A DNA stretch of 48,038 bases from Clostridia bacterium (GTDB lineage Bacteria > Bacillota > Clostridia > Christensenellales > Borkfalkiaceae). The DNA is taken from NCBI GenBank assembly GCA_017621155.1, contig JAGATP010000020.1:1-48038 (forward strand), read 5' to 3'. The position numbers and the translations under genes were made by a program. Under the pieces are notes generated by a model. That model had not been told where the DNA came from. It did no database searches and worked only from the letters and a program-made list of their open reading frames with translations. Shown piece by piece: positions 1-7,944 of the stretch. How positions within the stretch are numbered: position 1 is the stretch's first letter; each line of letters opens with the position of its first letter.

Positions 1-121
1 CGGGAAAAATCTCTTTCGATTGATTCATCAGCACACAGAGGCGAGGCTCATATTCATTTTTATCAATCAACTTACTGAAGCGCTCAGAAACCGAAGCGAT
101 CATGGTTACAGATAAAGGCAT
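1..121 (-). CDS. Hypothetical protein, N-terminal fragment cut by the window edge
   Basis: About 40 residues are visible, starting at an ATG whose first base is 121 and running off position 1 with no stop. A strong ribosome binding site (AGGGGG, 127-132) lies five bases before the ATG. It sits 19 bases after the stop of the upstream XRE-type regulator on the same strand, so the two form an operon. The visible part is polar and mostly helical-looking, with no signal peptide or membrane segment. I do not recognise the family. Its partner regulator resembles those found in Clostridia mobile elements, so an accessory or mobile-element role is possible but unproven. Confidence 0.55.
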   Translation of the reverse strand, partial: MPLSVTMIASVSERFSKLIDKNEYEPRLCVLMNQSKEIFP

Positions 122-140
122 ATTGTCCCCCTAATGGTTG

Positions 141-632
141 TTAATCCTGGGTGTGTTCTTTCAGCTCCTCAATCAACATATCGCTGAGTGCCTGGGAAGG
201 AACTTTCGCCCAACGCTGAGTGGTATCAAATTCGGGATAGCGATAACGCCAGCGGTCGTATTCTTCCTGTGTGATCTCTCCTGCTTTCAGCATAGCGGCA
301 GCTTGCCGCCAAGCGCACATCATTTCGTGGAGATGGGATGCGTCCTTGCCCTTGAACACATTGACACGAAGATGCACTTCGCCATCGCTTCCGCAGATTT
401 CAAGACCGTATCTGTCCTCCAAGGTAAACAATGTGTGCATCAATCCAACATAGGAGTCAATGTCCGGTACAGCGAGTACCTGCGGCGAAACATCAAGCGT
501 ATCAGCCAAGGCAGCGGTCAAATCCGCTTTGGGAGTTCTGGTTCCTGTTTCGTACTGTGCAAGACGAACATCGGCAGACTTCTCCGGGAAGCCCACCTGC
601 ATACCTAAAAATTTTTGTGTCATACCTCGCAT
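141..632 (-). CDS. XRE-family helix-turn-helix regulator, N-terminus disturbed
   Basis: A DNA-binding regulator with an N-terminal HTH (MTQKFLG..., then RLAQYETGTRTPK) and a C-terminal domain of about 110 residues of unknown role. The first in-frame ATG is at 632, but clear HTH sequence (VTAISERISLFRN) continues upstream in the same frame with no ATG, GTG or TTG before a stop. A proper start site, CAGGAG then ATG at 671-673, is one base out of frame; restoring one G after that ATG would read MVTAISERIS. The gene therefore seems to carry a one-base deletion at codon 2, or a consensus error. If real, translation could restart at 632 or 623 with part of helix 1 missing. It probably represses its own promoter through the palindrome at 721-743. 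Confidence 0.75.
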   Translation of the reverse strand: MRGMTQKFLGMQVGFPEKSADVRLAQYETGTRTPKADLTAALADTLDVSPQVLAVPDIDSYVGLMHTLFTLEDRYGLEICGSDGEVHLRVNVFKGKDASHLHEMMCAWRQAAAMLKAGEITQEEYDRWRYRYPEFDTTQRWAKVPSQALSDMLIEELKEHTQD

Positions 633-704
633 ATTGCGGAAAAGGCTGATCCTTTCGCTAATAGCCGTAACATTAACTCCTGTCGCAAGTGTTTCTTTTT
701 ATAT

Positions 705-743
705 AGTATAACATATTTGTTTAGGTTTGTCAAGATAACCTAA
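705..743 (-). promoter_or_regulatory. Sigma-A promoter and palindromic operator of the XRE gene
   Basis: On the minus strand TTGACA (728-733) and TATACT (705-710) are separated by exactly 17 bases. A perfect 7-9-7 inverted repeat, TTAGGTT (721-727) and AACCTAA (737-743), covers the -35 box. This is the expected layout for an autorepressed XRE gene. The promoter is seen directly; operator function is inferred. Confidence 0.8.
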
Positions 744-775
744 CCAAATTTGTTTCATTTTATTTTGAAATCCTT

Positions 776-804
776 TTAACATAAATATAAAAATTTAGTA
801 TAAT
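776..804 (+). promoter_or_regulatory. Sigma-A promoter for the GNAT gene leader
   Basis: TTAACA (776-781), a 17-base spacer and TATAAT (799-804) form a near-consensus promoter. Transcription would start near 811, giving a leader of about 135 bases before the acetyltransferase at 946. The leader holds a tiny open frame (825-851, MINKKEIP) and an intrinsic terminator (888-918). Confidence 0.75.
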
Positions 805-887
805 AATTGCAAATCTAAGCAAATATGATTAACAAGAAAGAAATACCTTAAATACTATTCCATTATAGCTTAGGGAGCGGAATTTGA

Positions 888-918
888 AAAGTGCTAATCC
901 AGATGTTGCACTTTTTTT
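888..918 (+). terminator. Terminator in the GNAT leader (possible attenuator)
   Basis: AAAGTGC (888-894) pairs with GCACTTT (908-914) and is followed by a T run, upstream of the ribosome binding site at 936. It lies between promoter and gene, so it can only act on this leader. An upstream stretch (808-821) is partly complementary to 892-910 and could form an alternative, antiterminating pairing. Confidence 0.6.
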
Positions 919-945
919 GTTAAATATATTGTATCAGGAGAGGCT

Positions 946-1491
946 ATGGAGTATTGTCAAAACATAACGCTGAAGGGCGGAAGAGCGTGCTGTTTGAGAA
1001 ACGGGACGGAAAAAGACGGACAGGCGGTGTTCGAAAATTTTAATCTGACGCACGGGGAGACGGACTATTTGACTTCCTACCCCGAGGAGAATAGCTTCGA
1101 TGCGATAGAGGAAGGTAAGTTTTTAAAGGCAAAAACCGAAAGCCCAGATGAGATTCAGCTCGTTGCGGTTGTCGATGGCGTCGTCGTCGGAACTGCAGGA
1201 ATCGAAGCGATCGGCAAAAAGTACAAGGTGCGCCACCGCGCCGGGTTTGGCATCAGCGTTGCGAAGGCATTTTGGGGACTCGGAATCGGACACGCCTTGA
1301 TGCAAGCTTGTATCGAATGCGCGAGAAAGGCGGGGTATGTTCAGCTTGAGCTGGATGCGGTTGCCGAAAATACGAGAGCGTTGTCCCTGTATAAGAAAGC
1401 CGGATTCGTCGAATACGGCAGAAACCCGAAGGGCTTTCGTTCTCGCCTGACGGGATTTCAGGAGCTGATCTCGATGAGATTGGAATTGTGA
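946..1491 (+). CDS. GNAT-family N-acetyltransferase
   Basis: A 181-residue acetyl-CoA-dependent acyltransferase. The core GNAT fold covers about residues 60-175: LVAVVDGVVVGTAGIE is the central strand, and the acetyl-CoA loop is the GLGIGHAL stretch near residue 110, followed by a helix and the ENTRALSLYKKAGF segment typical of the family's last motif. The first 60 residues match no motif I know. A good ribosome binding site (AGGAGAGG, 936-943) fixes the start. The substrate is unknown; antibiotic, ribosomal-protein and small-amine targets all occur in the family. The terminator-containing leader suggests induced rather than constitutive expression. Confidence 0.85.
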   Translation: MEYCQNITLKGGRACCLRNGTEKDGQAVFENFNLTHGETDYLTSYPEENSFDAIEEGKFLKAKTESPDEIQLVAVVDGVVVGTAGIEAIGKKYKVRHRAGFGISVAKAFWGLGIGHALMQACIECARKAGYVQLELDAVAENTRALSLYKKAGFVEYGRNPKGFRSRLTGFQELISMRLEL

Positions 1492-1495
1492 ATAG

Positions 1496-1538
1496 AAAGA
1501 CTCGAAGTTGTACGAAAAGAACAATTTCGAGTCTTTTT
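1496..1538 (+). terminator. Intrinsic terminator after the GNAT gene
   Basis: AAAGACTCGAA (1496-1506) pairs with TTCGAGTCTTT (1526-1536), followed by more T. It separates the GNAT gene from the convergent gene ending at 1578. Confidence 0.85.
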
Positions 1539-1577
1539 CAAATAGGCGGAAAAAGGGACGGTCGGATACCGGAAACC

Positions 1578-2912
1578 TCAACGTTTCAAGAGGAATCTTG
1601 CATAGCGAACGGGAGAATGCTCCGTCTTGATTTTGACGATGACGTGTGCCGTTCCGCTTGCGTTTGCGGGGATTTGAACGGCGCACGTCGAGCGATTTGC
1701 ATGTAACGTGGGCAGAAAAGAGGAAATATCCCGATAAACGAACCACTCGAACGCGGTGTCGTTCGGAAACGAGCCGTTTACCGCCAATTGTACCGTCCGA
1801 TCGACGCGAATTTCATTGTATTCGTTTTGGATAGAGGGAAGGGGATCGCCTTTTCCGATCGTCCAGAGAAGCCTCGCGTAAAAGTCTTCCTGGAAATCCC
1901 TTCGCCAACGCCAAATCGTCGCTTGCGGAGAGGTGTGATTGTTCCCATCAATGCCGCGTACCGTATCCGAAACGTTGGTGTAGATGGGGTAGTATTCCTT
2001 GACTTTGAATTGTCGCCTGTCGGGAAGGTAACGAGCGTATCTTCCGCCCCATCCGCCGTATTCCGGATGTTCGGGAAGATTGAGCCCGTTTTGGATCAAC
2101 CACAAAAAGGAAGGGGTGTCGCCTTCGGTGATATAGGCAGGATATGGATAGCCCTTTGCATAGGGGAATGATCTGACGTTTTCCCGAATCCAGCGATTGT
2201 CGATGAGCGAAAAATCAGCTCCTGAAAAACCCTTCGTCCTGCGGATTCCGTCCTCGCTTCCGTGCTTGAATCGGTCGGAAGAGATCCCTGCCCAAGTTGC
2301 CCTGTAATAGGAGAGATTGCCCATCCACGTTCCCTTGGACGGGGAGACGATGAAAAAGAGATTTTTTCCGTATCGCTTTCTGATCCAGCGGGAAGCCTCA
2401 TCCTGATCGGAAATAGAATAAATGCGGAGCTTGCCGAGCAATGCGTCGAAGTCGCTTTTTGCGTGCGTGTTTTCGCACTGCCAAAGTGCCTGCGCAAGGG
2501 TATTTGCCCCTGCCCAAAGACCGATAAAAAGGGGACGATCGTCCTTTTTCTCAAACGACCTTATCAGCAGTCGGACGCCTTCGTTCGTTTCGTATTTTTT
2601 TGTCGCAAATTGGATTTTCGCCCATCTTCCGTAGACGGGGATACCGATCGCCGTAACCGATCTGAGAGCTTGCGGCGAGGGATAGTCTGCAAATTGATCC
2701 AGGTTTTCCTTGACTTTTTCGTAGCTTTCTATGACGTTTAGGATGAGCGCTCTGTTTTTTTCGGAAATGCGTTTGACAAAGCAAGAGGTGTTGACGATTA
2801 AGCCTTCGATTTCAATTTCGTTTGCATACAGAAAAAGGCGATACATCGATTGAATATCGTCCACCTCGGGTGCCGAGTTGATGTCGGTCAGCACGATATA
2901 CCTGTTTTTCAT
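1578..2912 (-). CDS. Nucleoside-hydrolase-like protein (DUF1593 / Sde182 type)
   Basis: The N-terminus (RYIVLTDINSAPEVDD) resembles the metal-binding loop of nucleoside hydrolases, and the region to about residue 290 matches the DUF1593 (Sde182 nucleoside-hydrolase-like) layout, including an LFIGLWAGANTLAQAL helix. The last 120 residues look like a beta-rich C-terminal domain. Related proteins occur in polysaccharide-degrading bacteria and are thought to act on glycosides; the exact substrate is unknown. The open frame extends to 2975, but the promoter lies inside that extension, so the start is ATG 2912 or ATG 2924. I chose 2912 because AAGGAA directly abuts the ATG at 2924. No signal peptide is seen, so it is probably cytoplasmic. 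Confidence 0.8.
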   Translation of the reverse strand: MKNRYIVLTDINSAPEVDDIQSMYRLFLYANEIEIEGLIVNTSCFVKRISEKNRALILNVIESYEKVKENLDQFADYPSPQALRSVTAIGIPVYGRWAKIQFATKKYETNEGVRLLIRSFEKKDDRPLFIGLWAGANTLAQALWQCENTHAKSDFDALLGKLRIYSISDQDEASRWIRKRYGKNLFFIVSPSKGTWMGNLSYYRATWAGISSDRFKHGSEDGIRRTKGFSGADFSLIDNRWIRENVRSFPYAKGYPYPAYITEGDTPSFLWLIQNGLNLPEHPEYGGWGGRYARYLPDRRQFKVKEYYPIYTNVSDTVRGIDGNNHTSPQATIWRWRRDFQEDFYARLLWTIGKGDPLPSIQNEYNEIRVDRTVQLAVNGSFPNDTAFEWFVYRDISSFLPTLHANRSTCAVQIPANASGTAHVIVKIKTEHSPVRYARFLLKR

Positions 2913-2946
2913 AGAGGCTTTCATTTCCTTGGTATTTTTTGAAAAT

Positions 2947-2975
2947 ATTATACTTGAGGGAAAGCGAAATGTCAA
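2947..2975 (-). promoter_or_regulatory. Sigma-A promoter of the DUF1593 gene
   Basis: On the minus strand TTGACA (2970-2975), 17 bases and TATAAT (2947-2952): a consensus promoter reading left. The rest of the gap up to 3239 holds no gene, only the promoter of the next operon and the CAATTCATTC element at 3131. Confidence 0.85.
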
Positions 2976-3166
2976 TCCCGAGAAATGAAAATTTCGAAGA
3001 AAGGTCGGCTATTTTGGTAGCTTCCTGATCGGAAATGGAGTTGATCGGGGAATGGAGAAAAATGGAAATCGGCTTTTCCGATTGCAGGAGAGACAGTCAA
3101 TTTCGCATTGGATTATGGAGTGAAGCAATACAATTCATTCGCTGAAAATGACAGTTCGCTCAAAAA

Positions 3167-3196
3167 TAGACATATACTATCATTCTGTGGTACAAT
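3167..3196 (+). promoter_or_regulatory. Probable promoter of two-component pair 1
   Basis: TAGACA (3167-3172), 18 bases and TACAAT (3191-3196) lie 44 bases before the LytTR gene. The boxes are imperfect, as expected for an activated promoter. CAATTCATTC at 3131-3140 recurs just after the operon at 5233-5242. Confidence 0.45.
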
Positions 3197-3239
3197 TAAT
3201 CATGGCATTTTTTAAGAAGTACAAGGAGAGGAAGAGAAT

Positions 3240-3953
3240 ATGAATATTGCAATTGTAGAAGATGAAGCGGAAGAAAGGGGGAGAATTCGGGAATATCTGA
3301 AAGAAATGGAAAAGACGGAAGGTATTTCGTTTGAAATTGACGAATTTTCCGACGGCTTTACGTTTGTGGAACAATATCGACCGAAGTATTCGATGATTTT
3401 TCTCGACATCGAAATGCCGAAGATGAACGGGTATGAGGCTGCAAAGCAAATCCGTACGGTAGATTCGGACGTCGTGATTATCTTCGTAACGAACATGGCA
3501 CAGATGGCGATCAAGGGCTATGAGGTCGAAGCGCTCGATTTTATCATCAAGCCGTTCAAAAAGAATGAATTTCAGATCAAGATGAAGAGGGCGCTTTCCC
3601 GCGCGGCGAGGAGAGAAGGGGATCTCGTGCAGATTCACGAGGGAAGGGATATTATGTGTTTCCCGATTTCGTCCATTCGCTACGTCGACGTGGACGGACG
3701 CTACGCGATCTATCACACGTTGAACGGAAACTACTCCGAATGCATTACCCTCAAAGAGGTGGAAAAGAAAATCAATAAATCCTTCTTTGTCAAATGCAAT
3801 CGCTGCTATCTCGTCAATCTCAAGTACGTTTCCTCCATTCAGAAGGAAATCGTATTTGTCGGAAAAGACCAGCTCATCATTTCCCGTCCTCAAAGAAAGG
3901 CGTTTATGGACGCGCTTGCCGATTATGTGTCGGGTGGGGGAAGAAATGACTAG
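3240..3953 (+). CDS. LytTR-family response regulator (pair 1)
   Basis: A 237-residue regulator: receiver domain (1-120) with acidic residues E7/D8, phospho-acceptor D56 in FLDIEMPKMNG, T84 and K104, then a LytTR DNA-binding domain (about 130-235). It is phosphorylated by its partner kinase and binds direct repeats near target promoters, as in AgrA-type peptide-sensing systems. The kinase gene overlaps its end by 8 bases. The same arrangement recurs at 38444, and the two regulators share the FVTNMAQMA stretch. It ends in TAG, which shows that TAG works as a stop in this genome. Targets are unknown; the lipoprotein esterase operon directly downstream is a candidate. Confidence 0.93.
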   Translation: MNIAIVEDEAEERGRIREYLKEMEKTEGISFEIDEFSDGFTFVEQYRPKYSMIFLDIEMPKMNGYEAAKQIRTVDSDVVIIFVTNMAQMAIKGYEVEALDFIIKPFKKNEFQIKMKRALSRAARREGDLVQIHEGRDIMCFPISSIRYVDVDGRYAIYHTLNGNYSECITLKEVEKKINKSFFVKCNRCYLVNLKYVSSIQKEIVFVGKDQLIISRPQRKAFMDALADYVSGGGRND

Positions 3954-5217
3954 AATCGGAAGCGTCTTTTATATGGTTGAGCTTCTGGTGGCGGAACTCA
4001 TCTTCCTGTACGCCTGCCCGAAGCGAAGCAAGTTTTTTCTTCGACTCATCCTTGCGTTTGTCGGAGGGATTTTGATTGCCTATCTCTTTCCGATTCCGGA
4101 GGAGCTAAGGGGAGTGCAATGGTACATCTTCATCCGCCAGGTTCTCTTCATTGCAACGGCGTATATATTTTCACTCGTCTGTTTCCGTTTGAACGGGCAT
4201 GTGACGCTTTCTCTATGTATGGCGGGACTTGCCGTTCAGCACCTCACTTACCTTGCAGCCGGAATGTTACAGCAGATTGAAGGGGTTTCCGACTGGAAAT
4301 TCGGTATTTTGGGTGCGAGCCATATTTGCGAGCTCATCGTCGTTCCGCCCCTCTACGTGCTGATTTATTTTACGCTCGGGCGAGCGGCGGCAAAGGAAGA
4401 GTATTATAAGACGAGCAATCTGCGCCTCGATATTCTCGCGATCAGCATTATTCTCTTCAATAACGTGATCAATCGCGTCGCTTATTACTTTGAGGTGCAC
4501 GATTCGCCGATCTTCAAGATTTACGGCATCACCGTCAATCTTCTTGCCCTCATCATTCAATTCCTGCTTTACGGAAGGAGTTCGATTGAAAATGAAAAGC
4601 AATTGATCGAGAAAATGTGGAAAGAGGACAAGATTCACTATGCGCTCACGAAGGGCGCAATCGATGTGATCAATCTTAAGATGCACGATATGAAGCACCG
4701 CCTCGATCTTGTCAATTCCAAAATGACGGACGAAGAGATCAAATCCATTCGGGATTCGATCAGCCTTTACGATTCTTCCGTGAACACGGGAAACGAAGTC
4801 ATTAACGTCGTCCTGATGGATTATAACATTCGCTATGCAAAGGAAGGCGTTGTGTATACCTTCAACGGCGACGGCGCTCTCTTTTCGTTCATGAAAGAGA
4901 CGGATATTTATACGCTCTTCGGCAATGCGATTTCAAACGCCTCCGAGGCGGTGTTGAAGCTCCCCATAGAGGACAGGGGCGTCTTCATCAACGTCGAATC
5001 GAAGGGGGAGTTTGTGACGTTTTCCGTTCGCAATCGCTATGACGGCGTATACCTGCACGACGGGACGCTTCCCAAAACGAGCAAGGAAGACAATTCGTTT
5101 GATCACGGTTACGGGGTGAGAAGTATGGCAATGCTCGCCCAAAAGTACGGAGGCGACCTCAGAATTTCTACGAAAGACAAGGTATTTACGATGACCGTCT
5201 TTATGATAAAATCGTGA
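3946..5217 (+). CDS. GHKL-domain sensor histidine kinase, AgrC-like (pair 1)
   Basis: A membrane sensor kinase of 423 residues. Six or seven hydrophobic segments fill the first 210 residues. A dimerisation helix follows with the MHDMKHRL motif (H251, flanked by H247), then a GHKL ATPase domain with the N box NAISNASEA and the G box DHGYGVRSM. This is the AgrC/ComD-type layout, which usually senses a secreted peptide at the membrane. The start at 3946 follows GGGGGAAG and overlaps the regulator's stop, so the two are translationally coupled. No peptide precursor or AgrB-type protease is visible next to it. Confidence 0.9.
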   Translation: MTRIGSVFYMVELLVAELIFLYACPKRSKFFLRLILAFVGGILIAYLFPIPEELRGVQWYIFIRQVLFIATAYIFSLVCFRLNGHVTLSLCMAGLAVQHLTYLAAGMLQQIEGVSDWKFGILGASHICELIVVPPLYVLIYFTLGRAAAKEEYYKTSNLRLDILAISIILFNNVINRVAYYFEVHDSPIFKIYGITVNLLALIIQFLLYGRSSIENEKQLIEKMWKEDKIHYALTKGAIDVINLKMHDMKHRLDLVNSKMTDEEIKSIRDSISLYDSSVNTGNEVINVVLMDYNIRYAKEGVVYTFNGDGALFSFMKETDIYTLFGNAISNASEAVLKLPIEDRGVFINVESKGEFVTFSVRNRYDGVYLHDGTLPKTSKEDNSFDHGYGVRSMAMLAQKYGGDLRISTKDKVFTMTVFMIKS

Positions 5218-5246
5218 AAACGGCGTGAAAAGCAATTCATTCAATC

Positions 5247-5278
5247 AAAAAGGCAATTTGTTCAGAATTGCCTTTTTC
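5247..5278 (+). terminator. Intrinsic terminator after pair 1
   Basis: AAAAAGGCAATT (5247-5258) pairs with AATTGCCTTTTT (5266-5277) over a 7-base loop. A possible extended -10 (TGG TAGAAT, 5294-5299) for the next operon follows closely, without a good -35. Confidence 0.88.
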
Positions 5279-5384
5279 TTTTTCCTTTTATGGTAGAATA
5301 CGCAAGAATCAACAATACTTGGAGCACGGCGACGTATCGTGTCTCGCCATGCTCCGCAAGACAAATCAAAACAGGAGAAGGGAA

Positions 5385-6314
5385 ATGAATTTTAAGAAGT
5401 TGACACAAATTGCACTTGGTTCGTTTCTGTGTCTCTCGGTCGGTCTTAGCATGGTTGGATGTGGGGAAGAGCCTGTTAAGACCACGGGAGTAAAGCGTAA
5501 TCCTCCCGAGGGAAGAGAACAGAAGTACGACGGGTTTTATTCGACGGTTCATTGGGAAGAGAACAAGACGACGGGCAAGTATATTTACAGCAGACTGTTC
5601 CGTCCCGACGACTTCGACGAGAGTAAGCGCTATCCCATCCTCGTGATGAGTCACGGCTACAACAGCGTGGGTATGGACGGCTCGAGCTTTGTCGTTCAGA
5701 ATGCGATTGCAAACGGCATGATCTGCATTACCTACGATTTCTGCGGAGGCGGCAAGCTCACGAAGTCGGACGGGAAACCCACCGAAATGTCCGTCAAGAC
5801 GGAAATTTCCGATCTCGAAACGATCGTCGACTACGTTTGCTCTCTGTCTTATATCGACAATTCAAAGCTTGCGCTCTTTGCGCACAGCTACGGCGGACTC
5901 GTATCCTGCACGGTAGCGGCAAGGCATCCCGAAAAGGTCGCGGCGCTCTGCGTGCACGCGCCTGCGCTTTCCATGTTCGACGGCATTCACGAACGCTTTG
6001 GTTCGATCGATCAGATCCCCGAAACGATCAAGATGAACAATCTCGAAGTCGGCAAGAAGTTCTATGCGGACGCTTGGGATTTCGACGTGTGGAGCGAGAT
6101 CGGGAATTACGACAAAGACGTCTTCATGATGTGCGGCTCCAAAGACGGGCTCTTGGTCGCCAACCAAAAGGCGCAGGGCATTTACGGAGAAGACAGAGCG
6201 ACGCTCTACGTGGTAGAGGGTGCGGCGCACGACTTCTCTCCCGAGCAATATAAAGAGGCATTCACCGAGGGCGGCGGAAACGACTACCTTCGCAAAATGG
6301 GGGTCATTCAATGA
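5385..6314 (+). CDS. Lipoprotein alpha/beta hydrolase (esterase-like)
   Basis: A 309-residue serine hydrolase. It begins with a lipoprotein signal ending MVGC (Cys about residue 27), so it is probably anchored outside the membrane. The fold is shown by the oxyanion region VMSHGYNS, the nucleophile elbow AHSYGG (Ala in place of the usual first Gly), the acid in CGSKDGLL and the base in EGAAHDFS. Such enzymes often remove acyl or feruloyl groups from plant glycans; the natural substrate here is unknown. AGGAG at 5373-5377 fixes the start. The stop overlaps the next gene (ATGA), which is a paralogue. Confidence 0.85.
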   Translation: MNFKKLTQIALGSFLCLSVGLSMVGCGEEPVKTTGVKRNPPEGREQKYDGFYSTVHWEENKTTGKYIYSRLFRPDDFDESKRYPILVMSHGYNSVGMDGSSFVVQNAIANGMICITYDFCGGGKLTKSDGKPTEMSVKTEISDLETIVDYVCSLSYIDNSKLALFAHSYGGLVSCTVAARHPEKVAALCVHAPALSMFDGIHERFGSIDQIPETIKMNNLEVGKKFYADAWDFDVWSEIGNYDKDVFMMCGSKDGLLVANQKAQGIYGEDRATLYVVEGAAHDFSPEQYKEAFTEGGGNDYLRKMGVIQ

Positions 6315-7021
6315 AAAAGACACTTGCAATCGGCGGAGCATTGCTCCTTTTGAGCAGTTTCGCATTCGGCATGGTCGGATGCGAGGAAAAGAAGCCTCAG
6401 ACCACCGGGGCGAGAGTTCCCAAGGAACTTCGCGAAGGGTATGAGGAGAAGTTCGACGGATTTGTCAGCCGCGTTCACTGGATCGAAAACAGGGAGAACG
6501 GCAAGAGAATCTACGGAAGACTGTTCCTTCCCGATGGTTTCGATGAGAAGAAAGGATATTCGACGCTCATCATGAGTCACGGCTATAACGCTTCCGGCGA
6601 GGGCGGAAACAATTCCCTCATTCAGAACGTCATGGCAAAGGGCATGATCGCCTACACCTACGACTTCTGCGGGGGCGCGCGACTTTCCAAGTCCGAGGGA
6701 AAAACGACGGAAATGACCTTCAAGACGGAAATTTCCGATTTGGAATCCGTGTTCTATTCGTTGAGGGCGGAGGCGTACACCAAGGACGACAAGATGGCGC
6801 TGTTCGGACAATCGTTCGGCGGACTCGTCACTTCGTTGACGGCTGCGTATCACAAGGACGATATCGCCGCGGTGATCTTGCAGGCGCCCGCTATCGCCTA
6901 TGACGTATATAGCCTCTATGAATCCAAGGATGATAGGCTATCTCCTGACGGGAGAGCGGGTGATCGACTATGCTTTGGCTTGCAGAACGGGCATTTTCCG
7001 GCTCGAAAACAAGCAGTTTGA
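6311..7021 (+). pseudogene. Second lipoprotein alpha/beta hydrolase, 3' end replaced
   Basis: A paralogue of the preceding esterase: lipobox MVGC, oxyanion region IMSHGYNA and nucleophile elbow FGQSFGG. Similarity holds to about residue 197 (QAPAIAYDV). After that the DNA switches to sugar-kinase sequence in another frame, so the last residues (from about SKDDRLSPDG) are out-of-frame kinase translation. The catalytic Asp and His are lost; the sibling is 309 residues, this one 236. The product should be inactive. The junction lies at about 6890-6925 and is either a real deletion or an assembly join. Confidence 0.8.
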
Positions 7022-7943
7022 CGAAGAACTTTTGGGCGAGCTCGGCATTTCGAAGTCCCTCTTCTCGAAGCCCATGCTGACGGGAAGCATCGTCGGTTCG
7101 GTCAAGGAGAGCGTGGCAAAGGAGCTTGGGATTTCGCCCAAGACGAAGCTCGTGCTCGGCTCGCACGATCAGATCTGTTCCGCCCTCGGCGCAGGCGTCG
7201 TCAAGAGCGGGGAATCGGTGGACGGGCTTGGGACGGTGGAGTGCATCACGGCAGTCTTCGATTCCCGTCCGATCAACGTCGAGATGGGGAGAAGTGGTTA
7301 CGTCTGCGTACCCTACGCCGTGGACGGGCTGTATTGCACGTATATGTTCAACTATTCGAGCGGTTCGCTCGTCAATTGGTTCCGAAAGGATATTCTGCAC
7401 GGTTACAGGGGAGAGCAAGCGGATTTCTTTGCCTATATGGACGAGACCATGGGAGAAGAGCCGAGCGGACTTTTGACCCTTCCCTATTTTGCGGGTGCAG
7501 CGACACCCTATCAGAACATCAACGCAAAGGGCGCGATTCTCAACCTCACGACGAGGACGAAGGATTCCGATCTTTACCGCTCCATTCTCGAGGGGACGGC
7601 GATGGAAATGCGCGTCAACATGGAAAAGATGAGGGAGTTCGGCGTCCGGATCGAACGCGCCGTCGCGACGGGAGGCGGGGCTAATTCCGACCGTTGGCTT
7701 CAGATCAAGGCGGACATTCAGAACATCTCCATTCAGACTCTCCGTTCGAGCGAAGGGGGACTGTGCGGTTGTGCCATTCTGCAAGCGGTGGCGATGGGCG
7801 GCGCAAGCTCATATGACGAGGCGGTGAATCGTTTCGTGGTGACAAAGCGGCAGTTCTTCCCGAATGCGGAAAGACACCTTTCCTATCGGGAGAGCTATGA
7901 AAAGTACAAAAAACTATATGATATTTTAAAGGAGTTTAACTAA
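6900..7943 (+). pseudogene. FGGY-family carbohydrate kinase, N-terminal part missing
   Basis: C-terminal two thirds of a sugar kinase. The frame becomes kinase-like from MIGYLLTGERVIDYA onwards, continues through SHDQICSALGAG and the FGGY C-terminal signature GGGANSDRWLQIKADI, and ends normally. Family members are about 490-510 residues; roughly the first 150, including the N-terminal ATP and substrate loops, are missing. The first ATG (6900) lies within the truncated hydrolase. By context it would have phosphorylated the ketose made by the isomerase at 7945 for the aldolase at 9346. The remaining fragment should not be active. Confidence 0.85.
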
Positions 7944-7944
7944 G

